NCBI RefSeq assembly: GCF_016918785.1
Contig: NZ_JAFFPT010000071.1
Location: 124,001-188,000, forward strand
DNA: 64,000 bases
Reading direction: 5' to 3'
From: Leptospira ainazelensis
Lineage (GTDB): Bacteria > Spirochaetota > Leptospiria > Leptospirales > Leptospiraceae
Shown: one piece after another, positions 1-15,071 of the stretch
Layout: each line of letters opens with the position of its first letter
Position numbering within the stretch: position 1 is the stretch's first letter
Translations under genes and position numbers: made by a program
The notes under the pieces: model-generated
What the model saw: only the letters and a program-made list of their open reading frames with translations
What the model was told of the DNA's origin: nothing
The model's database searches: none

Positions 1-1
1 T

Positions 2-382
2 CCGATCGAATATCCTCCGGTTCCACACGCGGTTTTCACACATCCGCAAGTTGCCAAAGTTGGCAAAACCGAAGAGGAGCTCAAAAAATCAGGAATCGAT
101 TATGTTGCCGCGAAAAATCCTTACAGTTCCAGCGCGATGGGGATGGCGAGACTTTCCGATTCCGGTTTTATCAAAATTCTCGTCGAGAAAAAAACTAGGA
201 AAGTTTTGGGTGCACACGCGATCGGAGACGAAGCCTCAAACGTGATTCATCTATTCATCCTATTGATGACGATGAACGGGACCGTGGATGATCTTCTAAA
301 AATGATCTATATTCATCCTGCGTTACCCGAAATTGCGCGCAACGCGGCGAGAAAGGCTAACGAAATTCTTCAAACAGCATAA
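2..382 (+). CDS. Pyridine nucleotide-disulfide oxidoreductase, C-terminal part (5' end outside window)
   Basis: The reading frame is open from the first bases of the window and ends at TAA 382, so only about 126 C-terminal residues are present. They form the dimerisation domain of the dihydrolipoyl dehydrogenase / mercuric reductase family: HAVFTHPQVAKVGKTEEE at the start, then YSSSAMGMARL, VLGAHAIGDEASNVI, and IHPALPEIARNA near the end. The His-Pro-x-x-x-Glu motif supplies the catalytic His-Glu pair of the partner subunit. FAD and NAD domains and the redox-active CxxxxC lie upstream, so the exact substrate (lipoamide, glutathione, metal) cannot be decided. It is followed after 20 nt by an ABC exporter. 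Confidence 0.85.
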   Translation, partial: PIEYPPVPHAVFTHPQVAKVGKTEEELKKSGIDYVAAKNPYSSSAMGMARLSDSGFIKILVEKKTRKVLGAHAIGDEASNVIHLFILLMTMNGTVDDLLKMIYIHPALPEIARNAARKANEILQTA

Positions 383-402
383 ACGATGGGAATCAAAAAA
401 AT

Positions 403-1316
<914 letters not shown>

Positions 1317-1320
<4 letters not shown>

Positions 1321-2090
1321 CCTTACGCGAAAAATACAACGCATTCAAAACGATCGTCATCAAAGAAACAGTTCGTATCCTGAGAATCTGGGTCCAAACT
1401 CTCATTCCTCCCGGAATCACGATCACACTTTATTTCATCATCTTTGGGAAGTTAGTCGGCTCTCAGATCGGAAACATCGGAGATCACACTTATATCCAAT
1501 TCATCGTTCCGGGCCTCGTAATGATGTCGGTGATCATCAATTCGTATAACAACGTCGTCTCTTCCTTTTTCGGAGCGAAATTTCAGAAAAATATCGAAGA
1601 ACTACTAGTTTCCCCGACCCCGGCCTCTCTGATCGTACTCGGTTATACGGTCGGCGGAGTCATTCGCGGAATTCTTGTGGGAATTTTAGTGATCGCGATT
1701 TCACTCTTCTTTACGGAATTAGAAGTTTATAATTTTCCAATGTTGATTACGACCGTGATTTTGAGTTCCCTTCTTTTTTCATTAGGCGGTTTTTTAAACG
1801 CGCTTTTTGCAAAAAAATTCGACGACGTAACGATCATTCCCACGTTTATTCTTACGCCGCTTACCTATTTAGGAGGAGTTTTTTATTCGATCCAAATGCT
1901 TCCTCCGTTTTGGCAAAATGTTTCGAAGCTCAACCCGATTCTTTATATGGTGAACGCCTTTCGATTCGGATTTCTCGGAGTCAGCGATATTCACCCGGGA
2001 TTTGCGCTCGCCATGATCTCGATCGCGACCCTGACTCTTTATTTGCTTTCAGTATTCTTACTCAAGAGAGGGACCGGAATCAGAAGCTGA
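1317..2090 (+). CDS. ABC-2 type transporter permease
   Basis: A 257-residue inner-membrane protein with six predicted hydrophobic helices and the ABC-2 family features: an amphipathic N-terminal stretch, FIVPGLVMMSVIINSYNN before the second helix, and the PLTYLGGVFYSIQMLPPFWQ segment followed by NPILYMVNAFRFG, which is typical of the DrrB/NodJ type. It overlaps the ATPase gene by 4 nt and should form the dimeric export channel with it. The bolA gene begins 13 nt downstream, so the operon may continue into the Fe-S/thiol genes. Confidence 0.92.
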
Positions 2091-2103
2091 TTTCGAAAAG
2101 ATT

Positions 2104-2370
2104 ATGAGCTTACAAGAAGAGATAAAGGCCCGGCTTTTTCAAGAACTGCAACCCGCCAAATTGGAAGTAGTAGACTTCAGTGAAGAACACTCGGGTCATG
2201 CAGGAAATCCGGTTAACAAAAAGGAAGGAACCCATATCAGAATCGTTTTGTATTCTTCGGCGTTTTCAGGCAAATCGAAATTGGAACAACATAGAATTGT
2301 CTATTCCATTCTTAAACCCTGGATCGATCGCGGACTCCACGCGATCGTGCTCGAAACCGGAGAAAACTAA
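2104..2370 (+). CDS. BolA family protein (first copy)
   Basis: An 88-residue BolA/IbaG-type protein. BolA proteins bind a [2Fe-2S] cluster together with CGFS monothiol glutaredoxins and act in iron-sulphur trafficking. The conserved core is visible: a histidine-containing loop (EEHSGHAG), then THIRIVLYSSAFSGKSKLEQHRIVYSIL with the conserved H-R-x-V-Y signature, and a C-terminal histidine in GLHAIVLET. It lies one gene away from a CGFS glutaredoxin. A gap of about 95 nt separates it from the second bolA copy. Confidence 0.9.
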   Translation: MSLQEEIKARLFQELQPAKLEVVDFSEEHSGHAGNPVNKKEGTHIRIVLYSSAFSGKSKLEQHRIVYSILKPWIDRGLHAIVLETGEN

Positions 2371-2464
2371 TAAATTCGGATTGTAACAAAAACGGGATCA
2401 AAAATGCTAAATCTAAGATCTCAGAAATCGAACCGGTAACGAGATCCGGTCTAAAGAAAGAACG

Positions 2465-2692
2465 ATGACAATCGATGAAATAAAAAATAAAATAGAATCC
2501 GGTCTTCCGAATTCTAAGGTAACGATACTCGATCCCTATAGGGACGGAGTACATATCAAGGCAGTTGTGATTTACGAAGGATTTGAAGGTAAATCCGTTT
2601 TAGAACAACATAGAATGGTCTATGAAACTCTAAAAGAAGAACTAAAACAAGAAGTGCACGCGCTTGCACTGGAAACGAGGACACAAGAATGA
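2465..2692 (+). CDS. BolA family protein (second copy, IbaG-like)
   Basis: A 75-residue, shorter BolA-type protein with VHIKAVVIYEGFEGKSVLEQHRMVYETLKEEL and EVHALALET. It shares the F-x-GKS-LEQHR-VY core with the neighbouring copy but lacks the GHAG loop, so it resembles the IbaG/YrbA branch. Its stop overlaps the start of the CGFS glutaredoxin gene (ATGA at 2689), which predicts co-translation with its probable cluster-sharing partner. Confidence 0.88.
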   Translation: MTIDEIKNKIESGLPNSKVTILDPYRDGVHIKAVVIYEGFEGKSVLEQHRMVYETLKEELKQEVHALALETRTQE

Positions 2693-3009
2693 ACGACGCT
2701 GTAAAACAAAAGATTGAAGAATTGATCGGATCCGATAAGGTTTTCCTTTTTATGAAAGGAACCCCCGAAGCTCCTATGTGCGGCTTTTCGGCGGGAGTTG
2801 CAAACGTTCTTAGAAGTTTAGGAATTCAATACGGTTCCTTTAACGTTTTGTCGGACGAGGTCGTTCGTCAAGGAATCAAGGACTTTGCAAACTGGCCTAC
2901 CATTCCTCAACTTTATGTAAATGGAGAATTTGTAGGAGGTCACGACATCGTAGTCGAAATGGCAAAGTCGGGAGATCTACAGAAAAAAGTGGGAACCATT
3001 CCCGCGTGA
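2689..3009 (+). CDS. grxD: Monothiol glutaredoxin, CGFS type (Grx4/GrxD family)
   Basis: A 106-residue monothiol glutaredoxin. The active-site CGFS is at residues 31-34 inside APMCGFSAGVANVLRSLG, followed by the glutathione-binding WPTIPQLYVNGEFVGGHDIV. Proteins of this class carry a glutathione-ligated [2Fe-2S] cluster, often as heterodimers with BolA. Position directly after two bolA genes with an ATGA overlap fits this role. Length is that of a single-domain Grx4. Confidence 0.95.
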   Translation: MNDAVKQKIEELIGSDKVFLFMKGTPEAPMCGFSAGVANVLRSLGIQYGSFNVLSDEVVRQGIKDFANWPTIPQLYVNGEFVGGHDIVVEMAKSGDLQKKVGTIPA

Positions 3010-3254
3010 TGAAACTCTATCACTTTTTTGGCTGCCCTTATTGCGCCTATGTTAGAGATGAATTTTCGAAAATGGGACTCGTTCCCGGAAAGGATTATGA
3101 ACTTGTGGAAGCGAGCCGGGGAACCCCCGGTCGCGACGAAGTGGTTCGTCTCGGCGGAAAAAGTCAGGTTCCTTTTTTAGTCGACGACGGCGCCACACAG
3201 ATGTATGAATCCCGAGATATAGTGGCCTACGTAAAACAAAAAAAGGTTTCTTAA
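3009..3254 (+). CDS. Glutaredoxin (dithiol CPYC)
   Basis: An 81-residue thioredoxin-fold protein of the glutaredoxin/GST-N type. The active site CPYC is at residues 9-12 (HFFGCPYCAYVRDEF), the cis-proline is in KSQVPFLVDDG, and the glutathione-binding YESRDIVAYV closes the fold. I chose the ATG in a TGATG stop-start junction with grxD; a GTG one codon upstream is also possible. Its TAA overlaps the stop of the glutathione synthetase gene on the other strand. Confidence 0.88.
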   Translation: MKLYHFFGCPYCAYVRDEFSKMGLVPGKDYELVEASRGTPGRDEVVRLGGKSQVPFLVDDGATQMYESRDIVAYVKQKKVS

Positions 3255-4269
3255 AAACCCAACAAAGTCAAAATTTTATTTCCGACGTCCCTGTTTTTAC
3301 CTTCGTAAGGATAGTTATGAATGTATAAAACAGGGTTGAAGTTCAATTCTAAGATTTTATAATCTCCCTTCGTTTCCAAATCCTTCAAAATAATATCGAC
3401 TCCGCAAATTTTAGCTCCCACCGATTTCGCCGCCTTCACGGCCAATTCTTTATAGTAAGAATGTGCGAGATCGGTTACGTCGATCGAATCTCCGCCTGTG
3501 CTGATGTTGGAATTTTTTCGAAGAAATACTTTTTCTCCGTTCTTCGGAATCGAATCTTTTGTAAGATGGGATTGTTCGAGAACATCCAATTCCGTATCTC
3601 CTAGTTGTATTTTTTCAAGCGGGGTCACATGCCCGACTCCTCTTCTCGGATCTTCGTTTTTTAGAGACACGAGTTCTTCGATCGTATGTTTTCCGTCTCC
3701 GGTCACGTTAGCCGGAATCCGATTACAAACGGCAACGGTCTCCTCGCCGATCACTAAAAAACGATATTCGTTTCCCTCGGCGAATTCTTCCACGATTACG
3801 GATTCGGAATGATTGAACGCGATTTTGACCGCCTTTTTTGCGTCTTCCATCGACGCTTTCGGAGGAAGGATCGTAATACCGATTCCGAAATTGGTAGTGA
3901 CCGGTTTTACAACCATCTTCTTATCGTTATGCGTTTCCAAAAAGGAAAGAGCCGGCTCCGGATCTCCAAAACTTTCCCCCGCCGGAACTTGAAGACCCGC
4001 CTCGTCCATTACAATTTTTGAAATCGTCTTATTTTCCATCACAAGAAAGGTCATATAAGAATCGAGTCCGGTTTTAGAGGCTTCCTTTACATACTGAACG
4101 TGTCCGGAAGAATTTTTCAAACGAAGAAAGTGATTCTTCCGATCCAAAATTTCAACCTCAAGCCCTCGGTTGAGAGCGTCGCGAATGACGATCTGCGTGG
4201 AAATTTCAAGGTCTTCGAAATCTTTCAACGTGAAAATTTCGGGAGAAATAAACTCGCCCGATTTCAATT

Positions 4270-4282
<13 letters not shown>
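3251..4282 (-). CDS. ATP-grasp glutathione synthetase, equivalent to the C-terminal half of GshF
   Basis: A 343-residue stand-alone ATP-grasp ligase, expected to add glycine to gamma-glutamylcysteine. It lines up by eye with the C-terminal part of bifunctional GshF and not with classical GshB: SLDSYMTFLVMENK-like region, VVKPVTTNFGIGI, VEEFAEGNEYRFLVIG, RIPANVTGDGKHTIEELV, LRKNSNISTGGDSIDVTD, GVDIILKDLE and ILELNFNPVLYIHNYP, with the metal-binding E/N pair in the last motif. The start codon lies 13 nt inside gshA, so translation is coupled. The missing N-terminal GshF half is supplied by that gene. Confidence 0.9.
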
Positions 4283-5828
<1,546 letters not shown>

Positions 5829-5832
<4 letters not shown>

Positions 5833-7562
5833 AGTCCGCCTGTGGCCCCTTCTCCACGTGGATCGGAAGCTCCGTAGAGCTTTCCATTCTCCCTTTTTAC
5901 CGAGAACAATTTTGCAAAGTTCGGTGCGATTCGAATGTCGTGTTTTCTCGCCGAAAGTCCGTCAAAGACGTTTCTTTCGTTCACGGGCTTTTCGATAAAG
6001 ACCGCATCGGGAAAAAATTGATGATGTATTCTTCCACGCGCCACGGATTCATACAAGGTCAGCTTAAAATCCAAATTATAGATCAAAGATTGTAAAACCG
6101 CATTCACAATATAGGAACCGCCCGGAGCGCCAGTTGCCAAAAACGTTTCGTTTTCTTTGAATACAAGGGTCGGAGACATACTACTCAGCGGGGTTTTTTT
6201 GGGAAGAATCGAATTTGCTTCCGCACCGATCAAACCGTAGACGTTCGGTTCTCCCGGAGCTCGACTGAAATCGTCCATCGTATCGTTTAGGACGATTCCA
6301 TATCCGGGAACCACGACGGATGCGCCAAAACGAAAGTTAATGGATTGGGTTGTGGAGACCGCGTTTCCATCCTTATCCATCACCGAGATATGAGTGGTTT
6401 GAGGGGATTCCACTCCGAAATTTAGTTCTTTCAAAAAAGAAGAACTGCTCGAAGCGACCTTCGGATCAAAGTCCTCCATTTTTTCCCCCGCGTATTTTTT
6501 AGATAAAAGACGATCGATCGGAATTTTTGTAAACTGCGGATCTCCTCCTAAAATCGCCCGATCTGCGTAACCGCGACGCATGGCCTCGGCGATAAAATGA
6601 TAATAAGCGGCTGCGTCCTTATCATACAATTCTTTCAGAGGTTTGGTTTCTATCATCGACAACATCGTAAGAAGGTGAACTCCGGAGGAAGGAGGAGGCA
6701 TCGTATAGATCGTATAATCTCTGTAAGATGCTTTTAAGGTTTTTTTTTCGATGACTCGGAAACTTTTGAGATCCTGAGGAGTGATCAACCCCCCGTTTTT
6801 TTTCATGGCACTTACGATAGAATCCGCAATTTTGCCCTGATAGAATTCCCTTTCCCCCGTTTCGGAAATCATCTTTAGAGTGTTCGCGAGATCTTTTTGA
6901 ACGAGCATGGAGCCGACTTCCGGCGGCTTTCCATTTGGGAGAAAAATCCCCTTCATCTCCTCGTCCATATCCTTGGATGATTTTTGAATCGCGGAAAATA
7001 AATCCGAATAAACCGGAAATCCATTCTCCGCCAAACGAATCGCCGGCGAAAGGACCTCCTTGAGAGAAAGTTTTCCAAACCGTTTTTGAATCTGAATCAG
7101 CCCCGCCACGTTACCCGGAACACCAACGGCGCGAAATCCAAAAAGAGAATCTTCTTTCGGCTTTCGTTTATACATATTGCGGGACGCCGCGCTCGGAGCC
7201 CTTTCTCGAAAATCGAATGCGATCGGTTCTGAAAAACCTTTTAGATAAAGAACTAAAAATCCGCCGCCCCCCAATCCTGTGGAGTGAGGTCTCGTAACTG
7301 AAATGGCAAAGGAGGTCGCGACCGCTACGTCGACGACGTTCCCGCCTAACTTTCCGACTTCAATTCCGGCTGCGGTTGCCTCGGGTGAATCGGATGCGAT
7401 CATCAGATTCTTACTCTCGCTAAAATAATCGGTGTGTGTTTTTGTATTGGAGGGAGTTACGAGTAAATCGGTTGAGACCGTCTTTCCTTCGATCGAAAGA
7501 GGAACTTCCTTACACGAAAAAAGGATAAGTATCAGTAGGATACGTGCGTATTTTTGTTTCAT
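5829..7562 (-). CDS. ggt: Gamma-glutamyltransferase, predicted lipoprotein
   Basis: A 577-residue gamma-glutamyltransferase, which cleaves glutathione and other gamma-glutamyl compounds. The self-processing nucleophile is the first Thr of TTHISVMDKDGNAVSTTQSIN, residue 389; upstream is RPHSTGLGGGGF and downstream VLNDTMDDF and the substrate-binding LSSMSPT and TGAPGGSYI. The N-terminus is a hydrophobic signal ending in LFSC (Cys17), a spirochaete-type lipobox, so export and lipid anchoring are likely. It begins 23 nt after clpA and overlaps gshA, putting glutathione breakdown outside the cytoplasm in the same operon as its synthesis. Confidence 0.94.
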
Positions 7563-7585
7563 CGGCTCCCGGATCGTTTTTTAGT

Positions 7586-10151
<2,566 letters not shown>

Positions 10152-10155
<4 letters not shown>

Positions 10156-11366
10156 GGATCTCGACTCCCCTTATCTGCGATCGTGTCTTCTCGGAAAAAT
10201 GTTTCGCTCGAAAATTCCTTGAGCGGAGAGTGCTCGTTGGTTTCCTGAATCATTTCCTGCATGTGCAGTCTTTCCTCTTTTAAAAAACGTTCAATCGCAT
10301 TTCTCGCTCCCGGATGAAAAATCCTATGAGAACTGTAGGTCGGAACGGCCGGAAATCCTCGCAGAAATTTATGTTCCCCTTGAGCGCCCGCTTCGAAGAC
10401 TTTGATTTTCTCACGAATCGCGTAGTCGATCAATTGATAAAAACAACATTCGAAATGAAGATGAGAATGATATTCGAGACAACCCCAATATCTTCCGTAT
10501 AAAAATTCGCCTTTGCGGAGATTGAAAGTTCCCGCGATCGGTTTTCCGTCCCGCGAAGCAAGAACCAAAACGATCCGATCTCGAAACGTTTCAAATGCCT
10601 CGTCAAAAAATTTCCGATTGAGATAGGCCGAACCCCATTTTCTAGAATGAGTGTCTTCGTAAAACCGCCAGATGGAATTCATATCCGATTTGGAGATTTG
10701 ATTTCCTTCGAGGATTCGAATCTCGAGACCGTAGTTCCGGACGATCTCCCGTTCCCGTTTGATCTGCATTCTTTTTTTGGATTTCATCGCGCCGAGATAA
10801 TCGTCGAAATTTTCGTAACCCGGATTATTCCAGTGATACTGATGAGAAAGCCGGGTCGTAAATCCAAACTTCTCGAGAACCTCCGATTCTTTCTTTTCCA
10901 AAAATAAAAAATGAACTCCGGAAAGACCTTCTTTTTCACAAAAACGAAGGAGCTCCGGAATCAGATAAGAACAAACTTCTTCCAGACTCATTTCATTCTT
11001 ATGAAGGATTCGTTTTCCGTTAGCCGGAGTAAACGGAATCGCAACAAGACCCTTGGGATAATAGTTCAAACCCGCTTTGGAAAAAAACTGAGCCCACTGA
11101 AAATCAAAGATGTATTCGCCATAAGAATCGAACTTGAGAAAGAGTGGAATGACTGCGGAGAAACGTCCGTCCTTTTTAAGAATGCAATATTTCTGAATCC
11201 AAGAAGTACTCGAACCGATACAACGGGAGACTTCCAGAGAATGTAAAAAATCGTATTCTAAAAACGGACTTTGGTGATCGGAGATTGAGTTCCATTCTTC
11301 CTTGGAAATCGAAGAGATAGAATCCAAGAATTCTACTCTTATTCCGTTGGGCATTTGGGAAGACAT
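10152..11366 (-). CDS. COG3146/DUF482-type acyltransferase (GNAT/FemAB-like fold)
   Basis: A 404-residue protein of the COG3146 family, which has a double GNAT-like fold related to peptidoglycan-bridge FemAB enzymes. Recognised by SPFLEYDFLHSLE near the N-terminus, MKSKKRMQIKREREIVRNYGLEI in the middle and GRYWGCLEYHSHLHFECCFYQLIDYAI plus FEAGAQGEHKFLRGF in the second half. The acceptor is unknown. It overlaps clpS by 4 nt and starts 33 nt after the sigma-factor stop. A link to N-degron biology is conceivable because acyl or aminoacyl transfer creates ClpS substrates, but this is inference from position only. Confidence 0.82.
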
Positions 11367-11399
11367 GCTATTCCTTGGACTTGTTTGATTGCAGTTTTG

Positions 11400-11966
<567 letters not shown>

Positions 11967-12089
11967 TGCTTTCAACCTTCGAATATAGAAACAGTTGGAC
12001 CCGATTTACTTCCAGACTGAAGCGGGAAGAAATTATTGTCCAACCATTCTTTAATTTTGGAAAATTTCCCATTTTATAACCTAAGAGCA

Positions 12090-12722
12090 ATGTTGAGTAA
12101 AGAAGAGAAAACCGAATCCTTGATCCAAAAATTAGCGGCGGAAACTCCTTCCAAGGGAAACGTTTGGGATACTCTTGTTTTTTTAGTTCCGCTCTTTGCA
12201 ATCGCTTTTATTTTACTCGTCCTGTCCGTTTATCCGATCACTGCTCCGCTTATTCATATACCGACCTTGTTTCCTGATTTCCTTTGGATCTTGATCGTCG
12301 GAATGATCTCTTATTGGGTTCTATCGAAGTTACGATTTCCGGAAGAATCGTTTTCGAAATTTTCAAAACTTCCGATCCTTCTTGGATTTGTCTGGGTTCT
12401 TTTTTTCGCGGTTTTGTTTGCCTGGGATTTAATCAGAGGTCATGAATATAGACATCATATCGGTCGCTGCGCCTCGACTATCTTTTTTTCCAGCCTCGTC
12501 TTTTTTGGAAGCGGGATCTATCTATTTCGAAAAGGGAAACCCGGAAATCCGTTTTTAAGCGCGGCGGTTCTTTCGGTTTTTAGCCTGGCCCTCGCAAACC
12601 TCTGTCTTAAATTTGTCTGCGGGGATCAGTCCGCGTTTCATATCTTCTTTTCGCACGGACTCCCGAGCTCGATCCTCTTCTTAGGCGGCTTTTTAGTATT
12701 TAAGAATATTCTAAAGTGGTGA
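12090..12722 (+). CDS. Predicted NrsF-type (DUF1109) membrane anti-sigma factor
   Basis: A 210-residue membrane protein with six hydrophobic helices. A short cytoplasmic N-terminus (TESLIQKLAAET) precedes the first helix, and the C-terminus contains CGDQSAFHIFFSHGLPSSILFLGG, which resembles the conserved C-x(5)-H-x(3)-H end of the NrsF/DUF1109 family. In Caulobacter, NrsF holds the ECF factor SigF at the membrane. I chose the second ATG because the 18 upstream residues lie in the shared promoter region. The pair is arranged head to head, which is unusual for this family, so the call is good but not certain. Confidence 0.68.
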   Translation: MLSKEEKTESLIQKLAAETPSKGNVWDTLVFLVPLFAIAFILLVLSVYPITAPLIHIPTLFPDFLWILIVGMISYWVLSKLRFPEESFSKFSKLPILLGFVWVLFFAVLFAWDLIRGHEYRHHIGRCASTIFFSSLVFFGSGIYLFRKGKPGNPFLSAAVLSVFSLALANLCLKFVCGDQSAFHIFFSHGLPSSILFLGGFLVFKNILKW

Positions 12723-13163
12723 TTTTTTAAAACAAAAAACAATCGAAAGGCTCTCTTTTTTGACCAAGGAATTAGAATCAGCCGCAAACGTTTGAACAGA
12801 GAATTAAAAATCGGTCGGAGTTCCGACGATCCTCCGTGAAAGCCGCGCGCCCCGCCCTGATTTTGGGTGGAGGGGAGCGGTGGCGGGAAAAATTCGCAGT
12901 TGCTCTATATCACAGAAATTGCATATTTGCAAAGAGAATTCTGTCGAAAAAGATTTGTCGGAAGAATTAAAAGTCGATTTCAGAATCGCATCTCCTTCGT
13001 ATTTGTTTGTTCCGACAAAGTATCTCTGAAAAAATTTACTTGCAATCGGACCGAACTTTCTTGTGACAGAAGGTTTCGAAAAAAAGTCAATCACCGACTT
13101 TGCCCGGACAAGAAGAAGATCCCAATGAATGATCTACGGAACAATAAAACGTCGCCTGGAAAA
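12723..13163. other. Intergenic region of 441 nt with a GC-rich island and a short dyad
   Basis: No gene is convincing here; the two frames open across it have no family features and overlap each other. It contains the dyad GTCGGAGTTCCGAC at 12814-12827 and a strongly GC-rich island at 12842-12887 bounded by CCCGCC (12851) and GGCGGG (12882), standing out from AT-rich flanks. It separates two genes whose 3' ends converge (anti-sigma gene and helicase). Confidence 0.5.
12814..12827. repeat. Short GAGTTCC-core dyad
   Basis: The sequence GTCGGAGTTCCGAC is a perfect 6-bp inverted repeat around GT. A related element GTAAGAGTTCCTAC occurs at 30788-30801 with the same GAGTTCC core and the same spacing. 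From memory, dyads of this kind are dispersed in intergenic DNA of pathogenic Leptospira; two copies in one window support but do not prove a repeat family. Confidence 0.4.
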
Positions 13164-15071
13164 TCACAAAAACTCCCAAGCGGTCCGAAAGACTTCTTTC
13201 TCTTCCGCAAACTGAATTAGCTTCGATAAAAATGGATCCGTCGAAAGGGTGGAACTATCGCCGATACAAAGCAGCAAATCCTTCGCTCTAGTCATCCCGA
13301 CATTGATCCTTCTGGATTCTTTTAAGAATCCGGACTTTCCTTCCTCGTTAGAGCGAACAAATCCCAAAATAATACAACGATTCTCTCTTCCCTGAAATGA
13401 ATCGATCGTAGAAACTCGGATCTTTGCAAGATTTGCTTCTTTCAATTTTTCGGAAATTACTCTTACCTGGGCCCGATACGGAGAAAGAATTGTGATCTCC
13501 TCTTCTTTCCAACCTTGTTCGTTTAACAAAACGCAGATCCGAATTTGTAAATCGGCTTCAAAAAGATTTGTCAAACTGTCGTCTGCGGAAATTTCCTCGC
13601 TATCGGTTCCCGCAGTATCGATCCATTGAAATGAATGGGGAAATGGAAATTCTTCCGGAAAATTTGCGGTTCTTTCTTCAGACGGGCGACCCGATTTCAA
13701 AAGACCTGAATAAAATTCCTTGGAAGAAAATTCAGCAATTTCATCTTTCATTCGATACTGTGTATCAAGAAGAAAAACTCTCTCCGAAGTTGTTAGTCTT
13801 TCAGCGGCCTTTTCAAACAAGGTAACTTCTAACTTATTTTTTTCGGAGAATAAGGTCGGCGGCAATTGTTTGTGATCTCCCGCGAGAATCACACGATCCG
13901 ATTTTAGAATGGGAATCCAAGACGCAGGTTCCAGCGCCTGAGAGCATTCGTCTAACACACAATAGTCGAAAATTCTTCCCTCCAAAACTCCTTTTGCGGA
14001 CGCAACGGGCGTCGAAACGATCACAGGATGCGAAGAAATCAAACTGTCTATCAAACCGGCTTCTATCGTTCGAATCGTTTTTTTGAGTTCTTTAACTTCT
14101 TGAAACAGAGATTTTCTTTCTTCCCTTTCCTTCTCGCCGAAGTTTCTTTTGTATTTCTTTGCTTGTTTAGAAATTTCTAATACGTCCCTTCTGTATTCGC
14201 TTAACAATTTTCCGTCGGGATGATGAAACAATTTATAATCCAATGTTGAATGAAGCGCGGTTTCCGAAACTCTTGCGGGATGTCCGAGCCGCAAAATCGG
14301 AATTCCTCGTTCGGAAATGGATTCCACCAAAAGATCGCAAGCGGAATGAGTCGGAGCCGAAACAAGAACCTTTCTTTCTTCGTCGACGAGTTGACTCACG
14401 ATTTCGGTTAACGTAGTGGTTTTTCCGGTTCCGGGCGGACCGTGAATGATCGTAACGTCCTCCGAAAGAACCGAGTGTAAAACCGCATTCCTCTGGGAAT
14501 CGTTTAAACGGGAATTCATTCTTCCTAAAACACGACTCCGATCGGCTGCACGAAGGGAAATTTTGTCCGGTTTTCCATATCCCAAAAGAAGTTCCCGATT
14601 CACATACAATCGGCTTCCCTTTTTAGCATCGGAAACGACATCAAGAGCCCGAAACATTTCTCTGTAGGAAGTTTCATCCGGCAAAAGATCCAGATAACAC
14701 TTTCCGTCCTCGGACCATTCCGGAACCTCGTCGATCGCGATTCGAATTTTTTCTTTATGAAGAGATACAAGAATCGCACGAACATTCTCCTCCTCTTTTC
14801 CGATCTGAATCGGAGCTCCCGATTGAAACTTAGAAGGATATTCTTCTTGTTCTGGAAATCGAAACGTAAGAATCCAACTTCCGTCTCGGCCGATGGATTG
14901 TTCTTCGTAGACAAGAGGGTATAACGTGATTCCGAGTTGGACTCGTTCTTGTAAGGACCTCGAAAGCCAGTCCTTGGAAAAAAGATTGTCTTCTTCTTTT
15001 TTTTCCCGCTCCAGTTCTTTGCGAACGGCTTCCAGTTCCTCTAAAGAACCGGAAAATTTCCCTTCCTTCAA
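13164..15071 (-). CDS. Superfamily 1 DNA/RNA helicase, UPF1/SMUBP2-like
   Basis: A 635-residue SF1B helicase of the IGHMBP2/UPF1 type. After a beta-barrel N-terminal region come LNDSQRNAV (Q motif), Walker A IHGPPGTGKTTTL, motif Ib PTHSACDLL, motif II DYCVLDECSQALEP (DECS), motif III LAGDHKQLPPT, motif IV LLDTQYRM, motif V VSTIDSFQGRENRCII and motif VI RRINVGMTRAKDLL. A charged coiled stretch (residues about 300-350) is inserted between motifs Ib and II. It overlaps the upstream PLP-enzyme gene by 4 nt. The nucleic-acid substrate is unknown. Confidence 0.93.
   Translation of the reverse strand: MKEGKFSGSLEELEAVRKELEREKKEEDNLFSKDWLSRSLQERVQLGITLYPLVYEEQSIGRDGSWILTFRFPEQEEYPSKFQSGAPIQIGKEEENVRAILVSLHKEKIRIAIDEVPEWSEDGKCYLDLLPDETSYREMFRALDVVSDAKKGSRLYVNRELLLGYGKPDKISLRAADRSRVLGRMNSRLNDSQRNAVLHSVLSEDVTIIHGPPGTGKTTTLTEIVSQLVDEERKVLVSAPTHSACDLLVESISERGIPILRLGHPARVSETALHSTLDYKLFHHPDGKLLSEYRRDVLEISKQAKKYKRNFGEKEREERKSLFQEVKELKKTIRTIEAGLIDSLISSHPVIVSTPVASAKGVLEGRIFDYCVLDECSQALEPASWIPILKSDRVILAGDHKQLPPTLFSEKNKLEVTLFEKAAERLTTSERVFLLDTQYRMKDEIAEFSSKEFYSGLLKSGRPSEERTANFPEEFPFPHSFQWIDTAGTDSEEISADDSLTNLFEADLQIRICVLLNEQGWKEEEITILSPYRAQVRVISEKLKEANLAKIRVSTIDSFQGRENRCIILGFVRSNEEGKSGFLKESRRINVGMTRAKDLLLCIGDSSTLSTDPFLSKLIQFAEEKEVFRTAWEFL

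Noticed and set aside
12867..13220. Plus-strand frame of 117 codons between the anti-sigma gene and helicase
   Set aside because: Starts in the GC-rich island, no family features, overlaps the helicase 3' end.
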